Part shown: positions 6,690 to 11,316 of the stretch, one piece after another | How positions within the stretch are numbered: the first letter of the stretch is position 1 | How the letters are laid out: every line of letters starts with the position of its first letter | NCBI GenBank assembly: GCA_020626545.1 | Contig: JAHKZS010000066.1 | Span: forward strand, 1-11,316 | Direction: 5' to 3' | DNA from: a bacterium | GTDB lineage: Bacteria; Bacillota; Clostridia; Oscillospirales; Acutalibacteraceae | DNA: 11,316 nucleotides | The notes under the pieces: generated by a model | Told to the model about the DNA's origin: nothing | Seen by the model: the letters and a program-made list of their open reading frames with translations, nothing else | Databases searched by the model: none | Program-made: the position numbers and the translations under genes

Positions 6690-8132
6690 TTATTTTGACT
6701 CCTTACTTTCAGATAAAATAGGGAGAGTAATTGTTACCGTAGTTCCGACGCCTACGCCCGACTCAATATCGAGCTTGCCTTTGTGAAGCTGTACAATTTC
6801 GTCCGCGACCGCGAGACCGATTCCCGAGCCGTTTACCTTTTGGTTGGCTTTATAGAATTTCTCCTTAACCTTGGGTAAATCCTCGGCGGGAATACCGCAT
6901 CCCGTGTCCGTAATAGTTATTATAATATTGTCCGCGTCGGTTTTTTTATCGTATTTTATCTCTATAGCTACAACTCCGTCCTCGGGAGTGTATTTAAGAG
7001 CGTTGTCGATTACGTTTATAAAGACCTGTTTAAGACGGTTTCTGTCGCCGTATACGGGCGGGAAAATCTCTACCGGCTCGTCGTAAATAAGGTGTTTGTT
7101 TTCGTTTACGGCGCGGTCTTTAAGCATATAGATTACCTCGTCAAGTTCGGCGAGTATATCGAGCTTTTCGTTAATAAGCACCATTCTTCCCGTCTGAATA
7201 CGAGAGAAGTCCAGAAGTTCCTCAACAATTCCGGTTAGACGACCGCTTTCCTTAATAATTACGTCCATACCCTTGTCGAATGTTCTTCTGTCGAGCTTTT
7301 TTCTGCCCGAAATCTGCATAGTTTCCGCCCAGCCCTTAATAGCGGTAAGCGGAGTTCTCAGCTCGTGCGATACTCGCGAGATAAAGTCGTTTTTCATCTG
7401 TTCGGTAGCCTCTAAGTCCTTCGCCATATCGGTAATAGCGTCGCAGAGGTCGCCGATTTCGTCGTTATATCTTTTTTCAATCTTTGTGCTGAAATCTCCG
7501 TGCGCGATTTTATTCGCCGTTTCGCTCAGTTCCCTTACGGGAGTAACGATTGAGCGTATAAAATACGAGCTCGAGAATATAACGATAAACAGTACCGCAA
7601 GCCCCGCGAAAATAATTATCGCGGTTATAATTACAATGCGGTTATTCACGTTAGTGGTTGAAACAACATACCTCACGGCTCCGACTACGCTTCCGTTATG
7701 GTTAGTTATAATACGGATATAGCTTGTAACGGGTTCACCCGAGGTTGTGTTGGTGTTCCTGAAGGTGTATCCCTTGCCGTTATTCTTAGCCGTTTCGAAA
7801 TCCTTAACATCCTCGTTTTCGTCGTAGGAAAATCCCGTCGACGTGAGTATAATTCTACCCGAGGAGTTTACCGCCATAACCTCCATCTGTTCTTTGTGGC
7901 GGAAGTTTTCGATATAACTCGAAGCTCCCGACGAGAACGACGAGGAGTTGTCCGTCTCGTAGTTCTCGAAAACAGACGTAAGTTCCGAGCCCGCGGTGGT
8001 TAAAGTTTTTTCAACCTCGCTGTTAAAAAGGTAGGCAGTTCCGTAAATAAGACCTGTAACAATCAGAATTATTATCAGAACTATAAGCAGCATTGTGCTG
8101 AATACCCATCGTCTGGTAATACCCTTAAACAA
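6690..8132 (-). CDS. membrane sensor histidine kinase of a two-component system
   Basis: Autophosphorylating sensor that should pass phosphate to the response regulator encoded just upstream. Domain order in 480 aa: TM1 about 11-35; an extracellular sensor of about 130 residues (36-165), rich in Ser and Asn, of the kind seen in PDC/Cache-like sensors; TM2 about 166-190; HAMP about 191-245; HisKA with the H-box SHELRTPL and H256 as phosphoacceptor; and an ATPase domain with N-box NVIDNALKYTP (373-383), G1 DTGCGIP (409-415) and G2 GSGIGLAV (435-442). All catalytic motifs are intact. The start is a TTG at 8132 with GGAGG 10 nt upstream. An in-frame TAA lies just beyond, and the next ATG (residue 14) would remove the cytosolic lead-in of TM1. 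The ligand cannot be read from the sequence. Confidence 0.95.
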   Translation of the reverse strand: MFKGITRRWVFSTMLLIVLIIILIVTGLIYGTAYLFNSEVEKTLTTAGSELTSVFENYETDNSSSFSSGASSYIENFRHKEQMEVMAVNSSGRIILTSTGFSYDENEDVKDFETAKNNGKGYTFRNTNTTSGEPVTSYIRIITNHNGSVVGAVRYVVSTTNVNNRIVIITAIIIFAGLAVLFIVIFSSSYFIRSIVTPVRELSETANKIAHGDFSTKIEKRYNDEIGDLCDAITDMAKDLEATEQMKNDFISRVSHELRTPLTAIKGWAETMQISGRKKLDRRTFDKGMDVIIKESGRLTGIVEELLDFSRIQTGRMVLINEKLDILAELDEVIYMLKDRAVNENKHLIYDEPVEIFPPVYGDRNRLKQVFINVIDNALKYTPEDGVVAIEIKYDKKTDADNIIITITDTGCGIPAEDLPKVKEKFYKANQKVNGSGIGLAVADEIVQLHKGKLDIESGVGVGTTVTITLPILSESKESK

Positions 8133-8147
8133 AGTCTTTTTGCCTCC
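8133..8147 (-). promoter_or_regulatory. ribosome binding site for a TTG start
   Basis: AAGGAGGCAAAAAGACT precedes the TTG at 8132. The strong GGAGG and an upstream in-frame TAA leave TTG as the only start that keeps the FKGITRRWVFS lead-in to the first membrane helix. Confidence 0.65.
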
Positions 8148-8169
8148 TTTTTAATCTCTGTATAATAAG

Positions 8170-8874
8170 TTAGTTAGTGTCCCATTTATAGCCGAGTCCC
8201 CATACAGTAACGATATACTTCGGGTTAGACGGCTCGTCCTCAACCTTCATTCTAAGGCGTCTGATATTAACGTCGACGATTTTTTCCTCGCCTACGTAAG
8301 CGTCGCCCCAAACGTGACTGAGAATGTCGGTACGGTCTAAGGTCTCGCCCGGGTTCGAGAAGAAGTATTCCATAATCTGAAACTCTACCTGAGTAAGCTC
8401 GATAACCTCGCCGTTTTTAAGAAGCGCGCGGTTTCTTAAGTTAAGGGTAAAGTCTCCCGAATGAAGTTCTTCTTTAAAGTTGTTCTCGGCGTTAGCCTGA
8501 GCAAGCGAAACTCTGCGGTGGAGAGAGTCAACTCTCGCCAAAAGCTCCGAGGGAGAGAACGGCTTAGTAACATAGTCGTCGGCTCCGAGCATAAGTCCCG
8601 TAACCTTATCCATCTCCTGAGTTTTCGCGGAAAGCATAATAATTCCGAGACCGCCGTTTTTGTTTCTTAGTTCCTTACAAACCTGGAAGCCGTCGATTCC
8701 GGGGAGCATTACGTCCAAGATAGCGACGTCGAAATCTCCTCCGTTTTCATCGTAACGCTTTAAAGCGGCCTCGCCGCTGTCAGCCTCGACAACCTCATAT
8801 CCGGCACGTTGCAGGTTAATTACGACAAAGTCGCGGATAGCGGATTCATCCTCGCAAACAAGTACCTTTTTCAT
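8170..8874 (-). CDS. OmpR/PhoB-family response regulator
   Basis: DNA-binding partner of the adjacent kinase. The 234-aa protein has a receiver domain (1-118) with acidic pocket E8/D9, phosphoacceptor D54 in ILDVMLPG, the switch serine S82 in LSAK, and K104 in VTKPF. After a linker (about 119-135), a winged-helix domain (about 137-232) contains the recognition-helix segment VDVNIRRLRMKVE and the C-terminal hairpin VTVWGLGYKW. GGAGG stands 9 nt before the ATG. It lies 42 bp after the lipoprotein gene and 37 bp before the kinase gene, so it is likely co-transcribed with both. The regulon is unknown. Similarity to WalR/PhoP-type regulators is general to the family and does not justify a specific symbol. 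Confidence 0.96.
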   Translation of the reverse strand: MKKVLVCEDESAIRDFVVINLQRAGYEVVEADSGEAALKRYDENGGDFDVAILDVMLPGIDGFQVCKELRNKNGGLGIIMLSAKTQEMDKVTGLMLGADDYVTKPFSPSELLARVDSLHRRVSLAQANAENNFKEELHSGDFTLNLRNRALLKNGEVIELTQVEFQIMEYFFSNPGETLDRTDILSHVWGDAYVGEEKIVDVNIRRLRMKVEDEPSNPKYIVTVWGLGYKWDTN

Positions 8875-8913
8875 AGTTTTTAACCTCCGTTAATTATAAA
8901 CTTCAATATTAAA

Positions 8914-8930
8914 CGCTTATTCGTTAAGCG
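8914..8930 (-). other. small stem-loop across the lipoprotein stop codon
   Basis: On the minus strand CGCTTA-ACGAA-TAAGCG forms a 6-bp stem with a 5-nt loop, followed by TTTAATATT. The stop codon TAA is part of the stem. It could lower read-through into the response-regulator gene or be a weak attenuator. The stem is short and the T-run is interrupted, so I do not call it a full terminator. Confidence 0.3.
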
Positions 8931-10221
8931 CAAAGTTTTCTTTTAAAGTTTCCCCGCTTATGCTTATCGGGGGATTAGATTCAATTTTGTATGTGTAAAT
9001 ATATTGGTTATAACTCTCTAAAGTGGAATAACCGCTCATTTCGTCGCTCGCGGTTCCTACGTCGAAAATCTTAAACGAGGCGATAAGCTCATCGGCGGTA
9101 TTAGATTTTTTCGAGTAGATTTTCATCGTCCTGTTGTTTTCGGAGAGAGTTGTTACCGTCGTTTCGGAAAAACTCTCGGGCAGTTTAAAGTAATACCCGA
9201 ACTCGAAGTTCGACACGCATTTTACCTTTACGCTGAGCTTGTTGTTCTTGGTATTGAGCGAACTCCAGTTAATAACGGGAGCTACTGTCTCGCTTTCTGA
9301 CTTAGCCTTGGAAACGCTGCTGTCAACTACAGGAATTTCGATATAACCGTCCCGGTCAATATCCGCGCTGTAAATTTTATCGGAGCGGACAGTTGAGTTA
9401 CCTTTTTTATCCGTTGAAACCGGGTAGTTTAAAAGCGAACGCTTCGAGTTATTGTAGTAGATAATCTGGCTGTTGTAGCCGTTTTCCAAAAGTCCGTCTA
9501 CCACAACACCCATCGTGTCCTTGTTTATAAGTCCCGACGAGATATTTTCGAACTTAGTAACGCCCGTGTCCATATCACAGCTGTCGAGCGCGTAAAGTTT
9601 GTTTTTATTGTAATCGAAAAGTACCGCCGAAGCGTCATTTTCGCTCGAGTCGAGGGTTAAGGTTAAAATCTCGCTTCCACCGTCTCGGTCGTAATCTCCC
9701 GTAGTAAAGCTTGAGCATTCGGTTTTAAATGCGGTTTTTTCACATTTATGACCTTTAGGCGTGTAGTTATATATGTTCAGCTCGCAGGCGGAGTCGTTCG
9801 AGTTAGTAAAGCCTGTAAAGATTTCCTCTACGCCGTCGAAATCGTAATCCGCGAACCGTACACAGTCGACGTCGGTGAATTTAATCTCAAAATTTTTGCT
9901 GATTTTCCACTCGCCGCCCGTGTCGTACATAACGAGCATATTTGTAATATTTTCATCCGTACGATAAAACGCTATAGCCTCGTCCTTGTTATCGGAATCG
10001 AGATCCTCGGTGATTATCGCCGAGCGGAACTCTCCGCTTAAAGGATATTTGAGCTTATAGCTTCCGTCCGCTGTCTGAGAAATAAGGTTCTCGAGCTCCG
10101 CCTCTCTGCCCGTTATTTTTGGCGGGCTTAAAAGTGCGGGGTCGTTTAAACCGAGCGAACATCCGCTGAAAAGCGTTATCGTACTCAGGATTAAAGCTGT
10201 TATTCCTGCTGATTTTTTCAT
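8917..10221 (-). CDS. surface lipoprotein with four calcium-loop (FG-GAP/VCBS-like) repeats
   Basis: A 434-aa secreted lipoprotein of unknown function. The N-terminus is a signal peptide (MKK, a hydrophobic run, then LFSGC) with C21 as lipidation site, so the mature protein should be anchored to the outer face of the membrane. Four loops share the exact pattern D-x-D-x-D-x3-E: D73-E81, D125-E133, D176-E184 and D287-E295. They lie 52, 51 and 111 residues apart, which suggests a beta-propeller of ~50-residue blades with one blade that lost its acidic residues. Six further cysteines follow C21. The frame is open to a TTG at 10260 inside trmB, but the ATG at 10221 places the signal peptide at the N-terminus and follows the trmB stop by 11 bp behind AAAAGAGA, so I use it. 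It stands directly before the two-component pair, so a sensing accessory role is possible but unproven. Confidence 0.85.
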   Translation of the reverse strand: MKKSAGITALILSTITLFSGCSLGLNDPALLSPPKITGREAELENLISQTADGSYKLKYPLSGEFRSAIITEDLDSDNKDEAIAFYRTDENITNMLVMYDTGGEWKISKNFEIKFTDVDCVRFADYDFDGVEEIFTGFTNSNDSACELNIYNYTPKGHKCEKTAFKTECSSFTTGDYDRDGGSEILTLTLDSSENDASAVLFDYNKNKLYALDSCDMDTGVTKFENISSGLINKDTMGVVVDGLLENGYNSQIIYYNNSKRSLLNYPVSTDKKGNSTVRSDKIYSADIDRDGYIEIPVVDSSVSKAKSESETVAPVINWSSLNTKNNKLSVKVKCVSNFEFGYYFKLPESFSETTVTTLSENNRTMKIYSKKSNTADELIASFKIFDVGTASDEMSGYSTLESYNQYIYTYKIESNPPISISGETLKENFALNE

Positions 10222-10232
10222 ACTGATCTCTT

Positions 10233-10901
10233 TTAATTTTTTGCGTTTTGCGCTATACAATATTTAATCTTTATACCCTCGTCCGAGAACATTTTTTCAT
10301 GCTCGGTCATCGGGGTAGTTTCGGGGTTAATTTCACTGTTGTGTAAATCGTAAGTAAGGGTTGCTACCTTAAAGCCTTCGCTTTCGAAATAATCTAAGCT
10401 TTCCTCAAAAAGCTCGTCGTCGTCGGTTTTAAAATGAATCTCGTCGCCGTCTTTAAGAAGCTGTTTATAGAGCTTTAACTTTCTCGGATGGGTGAGCCTG
10501 CGTTTTTTATGTTTTTCTCTCGGCCAAGGGTTACAGAAATTGATGTAAATTCTCTCTATCCCGTCATCCGCGCCGATAATCTCGTCGAGCATCTCGACGT
10601 TGTAGCGGACGAGCGCGATATTGTTAACCTCTCTGTCTTTTTCGGAGAACATCTTAACGATATTCCTGCGTCCTACCCCGAGCATATCGAGCTTAATATC
10701 GACCGCGATAAAGTTAATTTCGGGATGTAAAAGAGCCATCTGTCCGACAAACGAGCCTTTCCCGCAGCCTACCTCGAGCATAATCGGATTATCGTTTTTA
10801 AAAAAGTCTTTCCATCGGTTTTTATAGGCTTTCGGTTCGGCAATATAAAACCCGCACGCGTTAAGCTCGGGTTCAGCCCATTTCTTTTTACGAATACGCA
10901 T
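10233..10901 (-). CDS. trmB: tRNA (guanine-N7-)-methyltransferase
   Basis: SAM-dependent enzyme that makes 7-methylguanosine at position 46 in the variable loop of tRNAs. The 222-aa protein has SAM motif I EVGCGKGSF at 43-51, AVDIK at 66-70, the family signature NPWPREKHKKRRL at 124-136 (usually DPWPK-x-R-H-x-K-R-R), and the substrate-side FKTDDDELFE at 157-166. The length matches the family. The change of the usual Asp to Asn or Cys-Asn just before the PWP triplet (NFCNPWP) is within what I would expect in Clostridia, but it can be checked. AAAGGTG stands about 5 nt before the ATG, and a strong promoter lies about 40 bp upstream, so this is the first gene of its transcript; the lipoprotein gene follows after 11 bp. 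Confidence 0.96.
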   Translation of the reverse strand: MRIRKKKWAEPELNACGFYIAEPKAYKNRWKDFFKNDNPIMLEVGCGKGSFVGQMALLHPEINFIAVDIKLDMLGVGRRNIVKMFSEKDREVNNIALVRYNVEMLDEIIGADDGIERIYINFCNPWPREKHKKRRLTHPRKLKLYKQLLKDGDEIHFKTDDDELFEESLDYFESEGFKVATLTYDLHNSEINPETTPMTEHEKMFSDEGIKIKYCIAQNAKN

Positions 10902-10939
10902 TTTTCACCTTTACATACTTACACTTTTAATCACATTAC

Positions 10940-10968
10940 ATTATAACAAATAATGACAGATATTGCAA
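10940..10968 (-). promoter_or_regulatory. near-consensus sigma-A promoter of the trmB unit
   Basis: The minus strand has TTGCAA (10968-10963), exactly 17 bases, then a perfect TATAAT (10945-10940). The expected start near 10933 leaves a leader of about 32 nt containing the AAAGGTG ribosome binding site. The -35 falls within one copy of an 11-bp repeat (TATTGCAATTA), which could act as an operator. Confidence 0.75.
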
Positions 10969-10971
10969 TTA
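10961..10971. repeat. 11-bp direct repeat TATTGCAATTA, copy 1
   Basis: Contains the 8-bp palindrome ATTGCAAT and covers the -35 of the trmB promoter. An identical copy lies 49 bp away. The symmetric core and promoter position would fit a repressor operator, but no regulator is identified. Confidence 0.4.
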
Positions 10972-10975
10972 TTTT

Positions 10976-11005
10976 TTTACAATACTTACATTTTGTTTAT
11001 ATAAT
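10976..11005 (+). promoter_or_regulatory. divergent plus-strand promoter candidate
   Basis: TTTACA (10976-10981, five of six consensus bases) is followed after 18 bases by a perfect TATAAT (11000-11005). Transcription would start near 11012, pointing away from trmB into the gap. Nothing coded on the plus strand follows, so either it drives a short RNA or it is a chance match in AT-rich DNA. Confidence 0.4.
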
Positions 11006-11009
11006 TCTT

Positions 11010-11020
11010 TATTGCAATTA
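11010..11020. repeat. 11-bp direct repeat TATTGCAATTA, copy 2
   Basis: Identical to the copy over the trmB -35, 49 bp further right. It falls at the expected start point of the divergent plus-strand promoter candidate. Confidence 0.4.
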
Positions 11021-11120
11021 AAAGCTTGTAATCAGGGTTACGAAATTCTTAAAAAGAAATATAAGCGTGAATGTTTTATTACATAATTAACACCCCTTAT
11101 TAAAGAGGTGTTAATTTTTA
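11012..11120 (+). ncRNA. possible small RNA of about 105 nt, divergent from trmB
   Basis: Inferred from a plus-strand promoter candidate immediately upstream and a hairpin with a plus-strand T-run at the end. Two further small stems lie inside: TTGTAA/TTACGA around a TCAGGG loop (11026-11043) and TTCTT/AAGAA around AAA (11046-11058). I do not recognise an RNA family, and the only ATG frame within it codes for about nine residues without a ribosome binding site. It could equally be empty spacer with a bidirectional terminator. Confidence 0.25.
11087..11120. terminator. hairpin terminator after the Nif3-family gene, possibly bidirectional
   Basis: TTAACACC pairs with GGTGTTAA (8 bp), and after one mismatch CTT pairs with AAG around an ATTA loop. 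On the plus strand the stem is followed by TTTTTATAAATATTTAATTTT, a good T-run. On the minus strand, where it begins just past the Nif3-family stop codon, the tail TTAATTATGTAATAAAA is poorer in T. It probably ends the upstream minus-strand gene and could end a plus-strand transcript more efficiently. Confidence 0.65.
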
Positions 11121-11316
11121 TAAATATTTAATTTTATCATCGCATTCTTCGCTTCGTATAAACTCGATTTCGGGGAACTTTTCGTTTAGCTTTTCGGTGA
11201 ACGGAGTGATTACAATGTCCTCGGTTTTAAAATGTCCCGCGTCAACTATCGCTATACCGAGCTTGTTCGCGTCGAGAATTTCGTGGTGTTTAATCTCGCC
11301 TGTTAAGAGAACGTCC
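11118..11316 (-). CDS. Nif3/YqfO-family dinuclear metal protein, C-terminal 65 residues only
   Basis: The gene enters from the right edge, so its N-terminal part is not visible. The end of the protein carries the family's second metal-binding signature: TGEIKHHEIL, close to the usual TGD-x2-H/Y-H, and VDAGHFKTE, matching the DAGH-x2-TE motif whose His and Glu bind the dinuclear metal centre. The family (COG0327; YbgI in E. coli, YqfO in B. subtilis) is widespread, and its physiological role is debated. The stop codon is followed directly by the hairpin terminator. In Firmicutes it often follows trmK, which cannot be checked here. Confidence 0.88.
   Translation of the reverse strand, partial: DVLLTGEIKHHEILDANKLGIAIVDAGHFKTEDIVITPFTEKLNEKFPEIEFIRSEECDDKIKYL

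Noticed and set aside
7273..7722. Plus-strand open frame of 149 codons opposite the kinase gene
   Set aside because: It is antisense to a complete kinase with intact motifs, has no recognisable domain, and overlaps another similar plus-strand frame. Best explained as a shadow of the coding strand.
7698..8003. Plus-strand open frame of 101 codons
   Set aside because: Lies antisense to the kinase sensor domain, with low-complexity Arg/Val-rich sequence at its end and no family signature.
8880..8945. Internal promoter for the response regulator (TATAAT near 8900; also TTGCGC-17-AATATT)
   Set aside because: The TATAAT has no acceptable -35 at 16-18 bp, and the second pair has a poor -10. Not better than chance in this sequence.
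11071..11103. Small plus-strand frame ATG...TAA inside the intergenic region
   Set aside because: About nine codons, no ribosome binding site, and it runs into the terminator hairpin.
10902..11117. Riboswitch or T-box upstream of trmB
   Set aside because: The predicted leader is only about 32 nt and shows no specifier loop, antiterminator or known aptamer core.
1..11316. Mobile element, defence island, CRISPR or toxin-antitoxin pair
   Set aside because: No transposase, integrase, inverted terminal repeats, regularly spaced repeats, or small gene pairs are visible; all genes are core or envelope functions with similar codon style.

Overview
This looks like a conserved core-genome stretch from a Gram-positive member of the Clostridia, most likely an Oscillospiraceae/Ruminococcaceae-type anaerobe. 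The evidence is GGAGG-type ribosome binding sites, moderate GC with very AT-rich intergenic DNA, a lipoprotein signal peptide, and the gene order recA-recX-rimO-pgsA-cysS. A YqhQ-prmC pair lies upstream of recA. The taxonomic placement is inferred from gene content and motifs, not from a marker search. Every protein-coding gene I can support is on the minus strand, so transcription runs from right to left.

Reading in the direction of transcription, the right edge holds the C-terminal 65 residues of a Nif3/YqfO-family metal protein, followed directly by a hairpin terminator. The largest gap in the window (10902-11117, 216 bp) follows. It holds a near-consensus minus-strand promoter for trmB, a divergent plus-strand promoter-like sequence that could drive a short RNA ending at the same hairpin, and an 11-bp direct repeat lying over both start regions. 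The trmB unit then reads: tRNA m7G46 methyltransferase, a calcium-loop (FG-GAP/VCBS-like) lipoprotein, an OmpR-family response regulator, its sensor histidine kinase, the YqhQ (DUF1385) membrane protein, and the release-factor methyltransferase prmC. Spacing is tight (11-42 bp gaps, and a 14-bp overlap at YqhQ/prmC), so this is probably one transcript.

A 118-bp gap before recA carries two overlapping promoter candidates and a degenerate LexA (SOS) box. The second unit is recA-recX-rimO-pgsA-cysS, with 1-bp and 4-bp overlaps and gaps of 15 and 20 bp. The cysS gene runs off the left edge. The products cover recombination and its modulator, ribosomal protein S12 methylthiolation, phosphatidylglycerol-phosphate synthesis and cysteinyl-tRNA charging.

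I see no mobile element, CRISPR array, rRNA, tRNA or riboswitch, and no gap above 300 bp without a gene. Most of the window is ordinary housekeeping sequence. The parts most worth a second look are the lipoprotein/two-component trio, the divergent intergenic region with its possible small RNA and shared operator, and the variant cysteinyl-tRNA synthetase.
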